Notes: generated by a model from the letters alone, not told the origin. Shown: positions 37,370 through 49,561, counted from the first letter of the stretch. The stretch: 64,000 nucleotides of DNA from Ananas comosus (GCF_001540865.1 NC_033625.1:14542217-14606216); one strand, 5' to 3'. Translations and numbers: made by a program.

Positions 37370-38611
37370 GTTAACATATTTGGTTGGTAAGTTTGTGGGT
37401 GTCCTTTTTGTTTTTGAGATTAAACCTGTAGCTAATATCCATTGGATCAAAAGTTAACAGATTACAAAAAGCGCGGCTTAGATAGCCAAGACTCATTACC
37501 AGAGCTCGAAAGAGAACGCACGGCCAAACGATGGGCTCTACTTAGTTTGAACATCGGGTAACTTCTCCAACCATCCCTTTATATCTTCTACATTATTATT
37601 TGACATGATTTGACTCTCTCACCTATTTTTGGGTATTCGTGTTGATGGAGCATTCATGTTTCAATAGCCTTTAAGGTAGAAGAAATAACTATGCTATGTT
37701 TCATATTTCCGGTGCAAAATTGAGTTGTTTGTGGATTATAAACCTTTGTTTTCCATAGCTGGCATTAAGTGCTTTTTTTTTTTTTGGTTGGTTGGTTTCT
37801 ATTTTTGCTTCACCTATTCAAGGTTCAAAACTTTTATTAGAGCGCTTCCCATCTTTCTTACTCAACTGCTATAAAAGTACCTGGCAGTGACCGCCAAAAA
37901 AAAGCGTGTTTACACTGCCACGGTAATTTTATAATACATAAAAATGAAAAGTTTGGAAAGCACTTTAAAATTTTGAGCCTTTTACTACCAAACTAGATGT
38001 TCTCTTCTCTCTGACCGGTAAAACTTGTTCTCACTATAGATGCCCAGTAAATAAAAATTTGAAGCCAAGAATTTAAATATCGTGGCACAATATTGTATCG
38101 AAAATTTACTGACACGGTATAACACGATATATGCCGAATCGTATCGATGTGTGCTAGTTACAAAAGATATATATGTACCAACATATAAAAACATAAAATA
38201 TTTATTTTTTTAGCAATAAAATTTTTAATTATTTATTCTATATTTTTATCATATTTTTTAGATTTTATTGAAAAAATTATTTTCTAATCTAAAGAATAGA
38301 GAGTTTTCAACTGTGCCCGATATTTCGTTCGCACGATATGACACGATAGATAAAGCTCGTGTCGGTGGACACTTAAATTCTTGTTTGAAGCTGTTAGTTA
38401 TTTTCCACACCCATAAGCAAAAACTCTTTTTTCTGATCCAGGAAACTAAGAAATTACTTACTCTTTTTTTTTTTTTTTGGTCACCAGCTCTACCCAAATT
38501 GCGAAAATTGAAATGAAGCTTCGCAGAACTAGTAGAAGAAAAATAACAAAAGTACAATCTGAGTGTCAAGACAAGCATGTCATATTTGGCCTTCAAATAA
38601 TTATTTTTTTA
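37370..38611. other. MTOPVIB 3' flank with one exon-like block
   Basis: 37461-37557 looks like an isolated exon: acceptor TAACAG, an open frame reading GLDSQDSLPELERERTAKRW, then a possible donor GGGTAAC. It lies past the MTOPVIB stop and I cannot assign it. Otherwise the stretch is AT-rich with T-runs. Confidence 0.35.
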
Positions 38612-38868
38612 GAAAAAACTTTTAATACCCCATTGTGGTTCTTTCCCTTATCCCTCCAACTTTTAAATCAGTGGTAAATTTAAAAAAATTAGTAAACCAT
38701 AGAATGGATATCTGGAGATCTTTTTATATGATTTACCGAAAAAGTTAAGAGAGGAGCCAGCGGAAATAGGAAAACGAAACTGTCGGATACCAAAGCGACA
38801 CATTTTAAATCACATGATAGTAAAATTTGATCGCGCTAAACCACAAAGGAGTATTTGAAGTTTTCCCT
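38612..38868. repeat. Foldback repeat family R, copy 7 (diverged)
   Basis: Left end AACTTTTAATACCCCATTGTGG and right end AGTATTTGAAGTTTTCCC, with matching inverted phrases between them. Shorter and more diverged than the other copies. Confidence 0.5.
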
Positions 38869-38915
38869 TTTTTTTTTTTTTTTTTTCTAAAGTACAAGAT
38901 AAAATCCCTTTGTAG

Positions 38916-39100
38916 ATGGAAACTCTTACTGCACAATCTCTAACTGGAAAACTTGTTCTAACGTCCAAATCAGGGCCTAATGAATATAGATATGCCTCAG
39001 AGCATCCATATATGCAACAGAATTATTCTGGAAATGAACAGAGCCTTCATGTCGCTTCTAATAACAGCTTTCCTAAGTTGGATGATTTACACAGTAGCAT
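38916..39100 (+). other. Isolated exon-like block, unassigned
   Basis: Acceptor CCCTTTGTAG, 185 bases open in one frame (METLTAQSLTGKLVLTSKSG, later NEYRYASEHPYMQQNYSGNE, then PKLDDLHSS), then the consensus donor GTGAGT at 39101. Its composition is more coding-like than the surroundings. I do not recognise the protein and see no partner exon in a compatible frame nearby. It may be a captured or relic exon, or chance. Confidence 0.3.
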
Positions 39101-39301
39101 GTGAGTTAACTTTACTTTACTAGCAGGATATATATATAGGACAAAGTTCTCCCCGAATAACTAATTCTTCGAGAACATTCACATCCCTATCAGACGATGC
39201 TATTAAAGCAACATAATCAGCAAATTGATGCATTCCGAAGGTGAAAAAGCGCATACACCGATACCTTATTTAACCTGCGAGTAGCGGCGCCGCATGAAGT
39301 T

Positions 39302-41675
39302 CTACTCGTTTGCAGCTTTCTCGGCGTCCTCGTCTGCCACCCGGGCTTTCTTGGCTTCATAGTCTTTTACAGCGGCTTTGATCGCGTCCTCTGCGAGCAT
39401 GCTGCAGTGGAGCTTCACAGGCGGGAGGGAGAGATGCTTCGCAATCTCACTGTATACATATGTTCAGTAACACAATTGTGAGGTTTTTATAAATGTATAT
39501 GCGATATCATGATTGAGCAAAGAACAGAGTAATAAGAAGTGCGCTCATTAAACTAGAAGATCAAAAGAGTAGCTTGATTGCTTTGTCAAGAAACCACGAA
39601 AATAAGCACTTCAGTTTTAACTTCAATAAGATCGCCCAAGAAAATCCGTGAAAGTGTTTGATAATTCACTAAAATGTCGTCACCACAATTTTCTGGTACC
39701 CTTATTTAGCACTGATAAGTTTTTTGGGTTAAGATTTTTTCTGGCCACACCTAATTGCAAAGTGATTAGTTGCTAATTGGTGCCTTTTATGTGCGACAAG
39801 TAAGATTATCACAATTGTTAAAAAGAGACGGAACTGGGCATTTAGATAGTAAAAAGTAAAAACCAGCGTTGATGAGCGCTAAATTTAAAGAAAAAAATTT
39901 TCATCCAAATCATTTGAATGAAAAACTACAGCATATAATTCAATACACTAATTTTTCTCACTTGAAAGTTTGCAAATTTTGCTGCATTCAGTTCTGCACG
40001 CTCTCTACAAGGCCTGCTTATAATAGAGAGGATCATAACTAGAAGTAATACCAATATGATTTCCAATCACAATCTCACTAGTAGATTTGGGTGTTGTACC
40101 AAATACTTTTGACTCCAAAATGATTAAAGAACACAAAGTTATGAATCAATATTTAACAAGTCCTAACAAAGTTCTTCAATGCGATATCAAATAGTGACAC
40201 TGGTAGCGCTCAAAGCAAAGATTGATCGACTATATTACGCCTTTTGGAAGAAATAATAAGAAATTATTATATAAATAAGCACATAGTTCCATTAATACTG
40301 CTAGTATAATTACTCTGAAGACCTAGAAAACAAATAAAACATTACTATCGTAGTTAGCATTATACTATTACAAAAAACATAGCAAGTAAGAGATCACAAA
40401 GAGCTAAGAACAGAAACACTTACGTATTTTTGATTGACAACACTTCTTCCATCTGCTTTCCTTTCACCCATTCGGTAGCTGCAACAAAGTTCAATACTTC
40501 AATACCATTCATATTCGCTTAATTACCAAAAAGCAGCACAAGAATCATATAACCTCAATTAACAAACATACTAATGCTGTAATAGATCAGTAATTTAGAT
40601 GATTGTATTCCAACAACTGAAAATTTAATCCCGAACAAGTACGACCATATAGAACTATGTTGTTTAATTAAGCCCCTAAATCTCATTGGTACCAAAGCCT
40701 AAAATTAACTCTATTCTAGCTATCCCCTCTCCATCAACAAATGAAGGGTGTACATTTGTACTGTACAATTGCAACGTAGCAAAGAATAAAACAACCCAAA
40801 TTTCTGATTAATGCGAAATCTTTTCAAGCAATAAAAAGCTATTTTGGCTTCAACATGTAGAAAGCAGTACGATTGTAATTTGAAAACTTAAACAAGTTGG
40901 ATATAGAACAGATATGATTTATTATACACGTTGAAAATGTTACCGCTATCACTACACTGTTGTGACCTAGCCAATATAGGAACAAAACCCTAATTCATGA
41001 TCAGTACTACATCTTTTAGAGCAATTATATGCGATAATTGCTTCAATTCACAGATAATAGCTACACTGTTGTGACCTAGCCAATATAGGAACAAAACCCT
41101 AATTCATGATCAGTACTTAATCTTTTAGGGCAATTATATGCGATAATTGTTTCAATTCACAGATAATAGCGCTCTACACGATCAAGGGAACACCTAGCAC
41201 GATCCAATTAACCTTAAATGACCAAATATTACCAATATTCGTCTAACTACATCACTCAAAACCCTTCGAATCAGATCGATCTCACCAAACCCCCATCAAA
41301 TCCGGACGCAAAACAAGAACAACTCAAACCCTAGAACACTAAAAACCTAGAGAGAGGGAGGTTACCAACGGAGGAGGAGGCGATGGCGGAGCCGCACCCG
41401 AAGGTCTTGAAGCACGCGTCGACGATCTTCCCCGTGGCGTCGTCGACCCTGATCTGGAGCTTCATCACGTCCCCGCACGCGGGCGCCCCCACGAGCCCCG
41501 TCCCCACCGCGGGGTCGTCCTTGTCGAACGACCCCACGTTCCTAGGGTTGTTGTAGTGGTCCACCACCCTCTCATGGTACCCTCTCGCCCCCACCACCCC
41601 CACCCCCACCCCCCATGTCGACGACGAGGGGCGAAACCCTAACCCTAGAAATCGCCTCGCCCCGACCCTCAACAT
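39302..41675 (-). CDS. ISU1: Mitochondrial iron-sulfur cluster scaffold protein ISU (IscU type), 3 exons
   Basis: Scaffold on which the mitochondrial cysteine desulfurase complex builds Fe-S clusters before transfer by HSC20/mtHsp70. CDS exons on the minus strand: 41366-41675, 40424-40478 and 39302-39449; the joins are in frame and give 170 residues. Residues 1 to about 32 (MLRVGARRFLGLGF..., Arg-rich, no acids) are a mitochondrial presequence. The mature part begins YHERVVDHYNNPRNVGSFDK. Cluster ligands are all present: C67 in GAPACGD, C94 in TFGCGSAIASSSV and C137 in KLHCSML. The chaperone-binding LPPVK motif is at about 130-134. The C-terminus is acidic/Ala-rich (VADEDAEKAANE). Exon 2 reads TEWVKGKQMEEVLSIKN. 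Intron 1 contains a 109-bp tandem duplication. Several ISU paralogues exist in plants, so the number 1 in the symbol is nominal. Confidence 0.94.
40952..41169. repeat. 109-bp tandem duplication in ISU intron 1
   Basis: 40952-41060 and 41061-41169 are near-identical, each starting CTACACTGTTGTGACCTAGC and ending CAATTCACAGATAATAG, with a few substitutions. It contains AACAAAACCCTAATTCATGA. No coding content. Confidence 0.85.
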
Positions 41676-41800
41676 CCTCTCTCACTCTCTCTCTCTCTCT
41701 CTCTCTCGACGAGATATATTATTACAAAGCGGATGAGGGAGAAGAAGCACAAGAGAGGTAGCGTATAAATACACGTGGGGATCTCGTGGACGACGTTCAA
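41676..41800 (-). promoter_or_regulatory. ISU leader and core promoter
   Basis: A CT tract at 41681-41706 (GA on the gene strand) directly precedes the ATG. A TATA-type TATTTATA (41764-41771 on the minus strand) lies about 90 bases upstream of the ATG and abuts a G-box CACGTG at 41772-41777. Confidence 0.5.
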
Positions 41801-42705
41801 TACGAGTGTTCTTATAACTACGAATAGTTATGTGACACGTGTGTAAAGGACACGCGTTCTTTTGTGACTGGTAGGTTGTTTTGTATTGTGTGTAAATTGC
41901 ATGGAGCGGATCGGGTTAAACGGAAAAAAACCCGAGTGCCCCGAAAATTTGGAACCACATCTTTTAAAAACATGAAATGACAAATTTACCCTTGTAGAAC
42001 GCGCTAGAATCCCGAAGCTTCTGAGGGCAAAAGTGGAATTTAGGAAAGTTCTTAAACCAAAAGTAATAATAAAAAATTGTCGTAATTTTTATTTTGAGGT
42101 CCCCTCAATCATTTCTCCAAAGCAAAGGCGATGAGGTTTGTGTTTTTTTTTTTTCCTAAATTTTTTTTTATAAATTGTTTACATCATTTTCACAACTCTT
42201 TCAAAACCCTTTTTAGGGTTTCTTCGGAGTTGGATGATATTATCATTGCTCCTTTTCTAGGGTTTTAAATGGTTTAAGGACCCTAAAAGGGGATCCATAG
42301 TTGGATTATTGGAACAATTTTGCTGTTAAAATTAGATAATTTGTTTATCGAAGCCAAAATATTCTAGTTTCTAAGATTCCGATGTTGGAATAAGTTATTC
42401 AGTGATAACTCGTGAACCTAGGAGTTTGATTTTAGTTCGTCGCAAGGTCCTCATAGTAATTGTGATCTTTAGGATAGTACATTCCACCTATGAGGCGATT
42501 TATTATATGATTTAGAGGTGTGTATATTATAAGGTCGCAAACTTCTTTTTGTAGATCCTTATAGTCAATAACTATGCGTTTCTTGAGTAAATTGAAAAGA
42601 TATGTTGCGCATTATGTTCGTGCATCCAAATAGACTCGAATTCTTTCTCTGTTCGAGAACTTATGTTTGTGCATCCCAGCAAGCAATTCAGTTCGAGAAC
42701 ATTTG
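41801..42705. other. Spacer
   Basis: AT-rich. An ACACGTGTG element lies at about 41835. No gene was recognised. Confidence 0.45.
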
Positions 42706-43218
42706 TAGTTCTGGGAAGCTGAAAAAAGCTTCTTTTTCCCAAAGTAGAAGCTTCAATTTAAAACTTTTACTTGCTCTGCAGCAGGTGATTGCAAGAATGC
42801 ATGCAAAAAGGTGAAGCAATAGTGATACTAAGGTCGTGTTTGGCGTCACTACCTTTTCTTTGAACATGAATTCTGTGTAGTTCCGAGAACCTAAAATTGG
42901 CTTCTGCCTCCCAAAGCAAAAGCTTCAATTGGATGCTTTTACTTGTTCTGCAGCAAGTGATTACAAGAATGTCTTCAAATAGGTGAAACAATAGTGACAC
43001 TAAGGCTGCGTTTGGCGTCACCGTCTTTTATTTGAACACGGATTCTATGTAGTTCCAGGAAGCTTCTGCCTCCCAAAGTAGAAGCTTCAATTTGAAGCTT
43101 TTGCCTGTTCTGCAGCAAGTGATTACAAGAATTTCTTCAAAAAGGTGAGAAATAATAGTGATAGTAAGGCCTCATATGGTGTCACCGCCGTCTCTTTGAA
43201 CATGAATTTTATGTAGCG
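42706..43218. repeat. Three tandem units of about 170-175 bp
   Basis: Units start at about 42706, 42880 and 43050, each with the order AGTTC-GGAAGC, CCCAAAGTAGAAGCTTCAA, CTGCAGCA-GTGATT-CAAGAAT, then GGTGAAGCAATAGTGA and a GTTTGGCGTCAC phrase. They differ by substitutions and small deletions. The phrase CAAAAGCTTC also recurs in the introns of the neighbouring polygalacturonase gene. Non-coding. Confidence 0.75.
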
Positions 43219-43605
43219 GAGTGTGCTAGTGGATGGCGGATTGTTCGCTATCTATACATTGTTACATCCATAGGGCAAGCTAACTGGCAATGGCGAAATT
43301 GCAGAAATCCAGCTACCTATGCACTTAAGCATATACAGTTTGTATGTAAAAGACAAAAGGCAACAACAATAAAAAACAAGGCCCAAAATTTCACTAGTAA
43401 AATGCACATATATTTATATATAATATATCATCTAGCTACAATCTCAATAGACGCTCACACACCCCCCCCCCTGGCTTGTACATATTCATCTATGCAGCAC
43501 TGCTATTTTTACAGTGTAATATCCTTGCTTTAATTTTTATTGATGGTCATCTATGTGTGTACTGTACACTATTAATTACGTATCTGTGAAAATTGATCTA
43601 ACTGG
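43219..43605. other. Probable 3' UTR and flank of the polygalacturonase gene
   Basis: AT-rich sequence with a C-run at 43462-43471. No gene was recognised. Confidence 0.5.
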
Positions 43606-46600
43606 TCATGGCTTTCCACTCTGTAAGCAACTAATCGGAGGCTCAGTGGGGGCGCGTAGATCTCCATAAGCTTTCCAGCAGAAAGGAGCATAAACATGTG
43701 AGTTATCTATTGATGGTTGAAGTTCTATATCATCTAAGTAGATATTTGAGCACGGAATGGCGTCGCTGCATGCTAAGTAGACTGGTTGTAATGTGTAGGT
43801 CCCTCTGATGTTTTGGTATGTGATATCTGATAGTGCCACTGCCGATGTTTGGTTTGTGCACATGGTGTGGTCGCAGTAGAATTGGTCGATGACTATAGGC
43901 TTTTGTACTTCGGAGACTCTCACATTGGAGTATCTTATGTTCTTCACGGAGCCTGAGCCTCCCTGTGATAGGAAAGTAAGGCTATTAGGAAATTGTAGGA
44001 ATGTGATTGAATTAGTTGATTAATATAGAGGAATATCAGTGCGCTTTAGCAGCTTCATGTTGAAGCCATTGGCTCGCCATTTAGCTAGAAGATCTAGATA
44101 TTTTTCTTTGTAAAGGCCTGGCATCTACTTCTTGAGTAGAGAAGCTATTTCAAAAGCTAGGCCAATAGGCATGCTTGGCTTTTAGAATCGGTTCTTTACT
44201 TTGAAAGTAATAGTTGGACATTTGACAAACAAATGCCCAAAACTTTTGCTGTGGTCGGAAGTTGAAATAAGCTTTTGAGATCCTAAAGGCAGGAGATTGA
44301 ATTTGAGCCTTTGCTTTTGCTGTTGGGAAGTTGCTTGGACGAATACAGTGAAAAAAAATTATAGTATTTTGAGAATATCAATTTTGGAGGAGCTTGATCT
44401 GGACCAAGAGGCTATAAATAAGATTGCTCAAAGATAGCTGCACAGTTACTGAGTAATGCTTTGACAAATAAACCAAGAAAAATTTAGGGAATCGCTTTTT
44501 CTTCGAATTAGTTGGAAAAATTGTGATTCATATTGCGAGGAAGAAGCACAGAATAGCTCACTAAATTTCTGGTAAATTGAAACTTGTTATTGAGCTGGAT
44601 AGTGTGAGTTATACCTGCCAGGTTTTGATTCTGACTCCATTAGTAGTGCCACTGATGGTAACATCTTGCACAGTGACATCTGAAACAGTAGCTTGCGTAT
44701 TGCCTTTTCCAAGCCCACCGATGCTTATACCATGGCCTGGGCCACAATTCACATTTTGTATGAAGACGTTAGAGGATCCTGTTTGTATGGAGATGCAATC
44801 ATCACCTGATACAAATATGTAGTATCACATTAGAATGATAAGATTCTTGTATTGGAATCATCTCTAATTGTTGTTTCATTAAGTGTCTCTTTGATCTAGC
44901 TTTTAAAATAGCTTTTCTACGTCATGAAGCAGTAAGAGTTATTTGGTGAAGGAAAAACATTAGATTTTGTTTGATCAAGCTGGAACTTCTATAAAAGTTG
45001 CTATTTGAGTGGAGCTGTTTAAAGAAGCATTAAAAGCTTTTTCTATTAAAATCTTCTTTACGGCTTCTAGCCATTTGGGTCCAAAAGCTCATTTTAGCTT
45101 TCTGCCACAGCAAAAGCTTGAGGTCATTTGTTATTCAAACACTTGGCTTTGAAAACTTCCGCTTTCAAAGTGTAGAAGCTATTCCAAAAGCTAAGCCGAA
45201 TAGGCAGTTAAGTTTTTTGCTGTCGTAGGAAGTTAAAATGAGCTTTTGGGCCTTCCAGCTAGAAACCTTAAGTTGATAAAGGGATTTTAACGAAGTTATT
45301 AGTGCTTCTTCGAATAGCTCTACTCAAACAACACTTCTACAGGAGTTTTAGTGTGTTTATGTAAACAAAGACAAAGGAATTACCACAAGCGAGGTTGGTG
45401 TTATGGATTGAAACTCCTTGGGAGTTTTGGAGATGAATCCCATCGGTGTTGGGGCTGTTTCCTGGAGAAGAAATGGTCACACCATGGACCTCAACAACTT
45501 GGCATGAATCAAACTTGAGATGGAATTGTGGACTGTTTTGAATTGTAATTCCTGCTACTGCTACATTGTTACTCCCAGATATCCTTAGGGCCTGGAATTC
45601 AGACAAAAAAATCACACTAATTTTCAAGATAGATGACTGAAAGATGTAGACTTCAAGTGTCGTTAGTTGTAACTTATAAAAGCATTGACTAGTTGCATCT
45701 TTACCCCTTAATTTTTATCCACATTTTCCCTTTCAGGCAATGAAAGGATCCTCATATAAAAAATCTGTCATTTTCTGCGCTCATCTAAATTGTTCATATG
45801 ACTTAAGCCTCCAAAAGCCGAAGCTCGGAAACTTTTGCTTCTGCTACGGCGGCAAAAGTTTTTACACCTCCCAAAAGAAAATTGAAAGTTTTTGGTGCTT
45901 TTTTGAATAATCCTACTCAAATAGCACTTTTACAGAAGCTCCAGCGGGGTCGAGAAAGCTCTGAAAGTTTTTTTTCTGGTAAGTTTCTATCATCTGATTT
46001 TTCTTTGGTTGAGAGTTTGGAACTTTTTCAGGTATTAATGCCAGATTAAGAATTTTTGGAAACTTCTTTTTAACTGCTTTCTAGCTGATCTTACATTCGG
46101 TTGGAAAGGAACCCCAAGAATGCTTCAAAAGATAACAACAAGCTCTTACCGTCGGTCTATTGCTTGGCATTAATTCAACCATCTCTGAATTTTCTCCCTA
46201 CACAAATCAGAATAAAGAGAAAGTCATAATTGTAAAATGTATTTGCTGTAAATATTAGCCTATGAAATTAGAGGCATGGTTCTTTTGAGGCTTTACTGGG
46301 TTGTCGTAAGCCTCAGAAGCGCTGTTCCACCAAGTACTTCCCTGGCCTTCGATGGTGCCTTGTCCCTGGATTGTGAGCCCCTTCAGGTTTTTGAATTGTA
46401 GCCAAGTTGAGAGGTCTGCGCCCCAAATATTGTGGTTTGTTGGAGCTAGTATTGTACCATCCAGCTGGAAAAAAAAAAAAAAAAAGCTTTTTGAGTCTAT
46501 TCGCTTTAGAGCTTTTGCTGAAGTGCTGATGGAGTAGAGCTTTCAAATAAGCACCAATATAGCTTCTCACTACAGTAGATGTCGAAGCAAATTAGAGTTT

Positions 46601-48633
46601 TTGCTTCTTGGTTCTAAAATCTCATTTCAGCTTTTGGCCATAGCAAAGTACTCCGAGTTTCTGTTTCACTAATGCTTGCTTGCTGCTTCTTGAACTAGAG
46701 AAGCTATTTAAGAAGCTTTGGTTCCAAGCCCTTGCTTAGTGGAGATGGAACATTACTTGTATCTTGCAAACTTTGATTAGTAAATCACTTGTTTGTCGCA
46801 CATTAGCTCATATTATATGAATCACTGGAAGCAGGGATTTATTGTTTTTTTTTAAAAAACCTTTTTTTTCTCTTCTTTTGTGTTTGAGCTATGTGCTTTC
46901 CCCCCATTCTTATTCATCTGATTATATTGCAGGAGATGTCACTAAGCATCAGTTGAATGGCATAATGTTTCTTATCAAGGAAGGTAAAAATACTCATTAA
47001 AATATTTGTTTTATAATTTTTATTTCTCCTCAAGTTCTTTATGGTTAAATGCACTCAAATATTATTTTTCTCTTTAAATATGTTAGTTCTAAATTGCTTA
47101 CATACTATATATTTATGGATTTTGTTTGATAACAAAGAACACAAATACAATAGTACTTTCTTTTCCTTATCTTTCTTTTGATAAAACGATGTGTTTGCCA
47201 AAAAAAAAAAAAAAAGATAGATTCATTTCTTCGTGTTTCTTACCATATAAACTCCAGGAAAAAAAAATGAAAAAAAGTCAAAAGATGCTGTAATTTAATT
47301 AATTAATTTGTTTTTCCCCTGGGAATACTATGGCACTAATGAGTACAAATTTTTTTTTATAAATAATTCTATCAATTTTTATAATTGTAAAAATAGTTTT
47401 TTTTAAAAAATAATTATAAAAATAGACCTCTAAATGCGGTGAATAATTCACCGCATTCATAACTTCCCATTAGTAGTAGAAAAAGAATAAAAGCGGTGAA
47501 CCATTCATCGCTGTTATTATCGTAGAAATATAGAATGAAATGAGAAAAAGAAAGAAAGCGGTGAATGGTTCACCGCTTTTAAAAGCTGTTATAGGACTAT
47601 ATTTACAAATAAAAATTTAACAGATTTATTTTTAGAATAAAATTTTAGGAGAAAACTATTGCACTAAAAAACCCAATGAGTACACTCTTAATCTCCCTTA
47701 TATTTGGAAGCTAATTATTGTTGGTACCTAAGCTCTCATTATTATAGAGAACTATATATTCATATCATTATTATTGTTTATGCTTCTAAGCAATAGTACT
47801 TAACCTGAAACACCATATTGGGCGCGCAATTAGCGCCCGCGAATGATATCGGCCCGACTAGAAACTGAAGATTTTGTGGGACCAAAACTGTTGATCCTCC
47901 TCCCTCCTTGCATGCTGCTTTCCATGTATTCTCAAATGCCTGCAAAATTTATAAAAATGGAAGGGGGAAAAAAAAAAATCAAATTAGTGCTCTCTTTTTT
48001 GACTTTAAATTGTTTGTTGTGTATCATGTGTTGGTAACCAATTTGCATGGGTTATTCATTTTTAGTTTCTTGGGCATGTAATGTGACCTAGTTAGTAATC
48101 GGTGTCGATTGCAATATTCATTTGTATTATTTTAGTAGTTTAAACATAAGAACTTGTATCTGTTTAGGTCTAAGGACTTGTTTGGCCCAGCTGTGCGCGC
48201 TGCAGTGGTGTGAAGCGCCAGCTTCGGTGCTTTTTACTACTGCAGTGCCTGCAGTGAGGCCGATCAGGTTGTATTTTACGCGCCGAATAGGTGATTATAT
48301 CTTTGTCACCTTCGTGTCGTCGGTCACGCCGTCGCCACTGGCTCCGAAATCCACGACGTTGAAAACCGTTCCACTCAGTGCGGGACGGTCCAGAGTCGAA
48401 GTCAGGTTTGACATCGACGGCGGCGGTGGCGACGGCAATAACGGGCTTGGCGGGGGAGAAGGGCTCGGCTTCGGCCCCCCTACCCCATGGTGGTGGTGGT
48501 GGCTACTACCCAAATGCCTCGCTCTTCTCGCACCGCATGCATCGAAATTCGTGCATGTAACGAGGAAGAAGAGCAGGAGGAGGGCCATAGTGCCATTTTG
48601 CACAAAGCCCCTCATATTCCTACAATTTCGCAT
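43606..48633 (-). CDS. Polygalacturonase (glycoside hydrolase family 28), 7 exons
   Basis: Secreted pectin-degrading enzyme that hydrolyses alpha-1,4-galacturonan in the cell wall. CDS exons on the minus strand: 48310-48633, 47805-47939, 46297-46464, 46150-46197, 45384-45591, 44615-44805 and 43606-43962; all joins are in frame and give 476 residues (470 from the second Met at 48615, which is equally possible). A hydrophobic signal sequence ([20 protein letters not shown]) is followed by a His/Pro/Ser-rich spacer (residues about 43-74). The catalytic part starts [20 protein letters not shown]. Family motifs are intact: [28 protein letters not shown] and RIKTWQ, so it should be active. The C-terminus has the usual paired Cys and ends SCLQSGKP. 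It resembles the At1g48100-like group with a Pro-rich spacer. Introns hold many copies of a CAAAAGCTT-type repeat and three palindromes near 47.5 kb. Neighbours are unrelated. Confidence 0.94.
44040..44360. repeat. Dispersed GAAGCTATTTCAAAAGCTA-type repeat in polygalacturonase intron 6
   Basis: Phrases such as AGAGAAGCTATTTCAAAAGCTA, GGCATTTGTTTGGCAAA-like words and their reverse (TTTGCTGTGGTCGGAAGTTG) recur here and at about 44890-45330, 45780-45980 and 46490-46740 in the other introns. The arms are inverted, suggesting a fragmented MITE family that spread through this gene's introns. Confidence 0.5.
47433..47579. repeat. Three GCGGTGAA palindromes in polygalacturonase intron 1
   Basis: Near-perfect palindromes at 47433-47457 (AATGCGGTGAAT with AATTCACCGCATT), 47492-47513 (AGCGGTGAA with TTCATCGCT) and 47555-47579 (AAAGCGGTGAA with TTCACCGCTTT). 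They are spaced about 60 bases apart in AT-rich sequence. Confidence 0.8.
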
Positions 48634-49015
48634 GAGCTGTGCTTGGAGTTTGAGGAAGTGTTAATAGTTGATATGAATGGAGGGAAACAAGGTTTAGCTT
48701 TAAATAGGGGGGATCCTCCACCCTTAAAAACATCATGATTTGGTCATGCTTTTGTCATATGTCCTCTTTTCTCTACAACCTATTTGTTTTCTTTACGTAT
48801 TTCGTATTTTTCGTCGAACTATTTATTGCTAATTTAGTGGCAATTTAGTGGCCTATTTGTATTTCAATGTAATAGTGCTTTTTCTCCGTGCATGAAACTT
48901 TTGCTAACTAGAAGAGTATAGGAGGTTATTTATTTATATTAGTGAAAATCAGTAACAATTATTTTTGTGATTATTTTGTTTGGGAACTTCTTTTGTTCTA
49001 ATTGGAGGTTGTAAA
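48634..49015 (-). promoter_or_regulatory. Polygalacturonase promoter region
   Basis: On the gene strand a TATA-like TATTTAAA at 48699-48706 lies 66 bases upstream of the first ATG. Otherwise AT-rich without clear motifs. Confidence 0.4.
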
Positions 49016-49561
49016 TAGGGGTGTCAACGAACCAAACATGCGCGAGTTGAGGCCTGCTCGTTTCATAAATAAGCCGAATACGAACTGGTTCATTAAAGTA
49101 TCGAGTCAAAAATTTAGTTCGGGTTCAGCTCGTTTTATAATCGAGCTGAACACGTGCTGGTTCATGAACAACAAGTTAAAAAAAATTATGAATGATACGC
49201 ATAGAAAATAAATTTATAAGTTCCTACCTATTTGACTTTAATCTAATAGTTGAAATTTTACATATAAATAATTTTTTTATAATTGAGTTGGACTTTATAT
49301 TTAGATTTGGACTTTATATTTAGATTTAAGTTAAAAATTCATTATTTATATATGTATAAATATAAAATATATATGTATTCGAGCTGTCATGGAGCCAAAC
49401 ACGAGTGAACTTATTCCAGTTCTTGTTCGGCTCGTGTATTAAATAAGCTGAAAAATTCAGCTCGTGTTTGGCTCATTTATTAAACAAACGATTCGATCTT
49501 GAGCTCATTTCGAGCCGAACATGAGCTAATTCGCGAACAGCGAGCTGGATTGCCACCCCTA
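49016..49561. mobile_element. hAT-like nonautonomous element
   Basis: Starts TAGGGGTGTCAACGA and ends GGATTGCCACCCCTA. Sub-terminal regions are made of GAGCCGAACA/TGTTCGGCTC repeats in both orientations around an AT-rich core. The 8-bp flanks (GTTGTAAA, ATTTTACT) do not match, so it may be old or rearranged. Same family as 56708-57330. Confidence 0.65.

Noticed and set aside
42706..43218. CRISPR-like array
   Set aside because: The repeats are whole 170-bp units in a plant genome with no spacer structure; they are ordinary tandem repeats.
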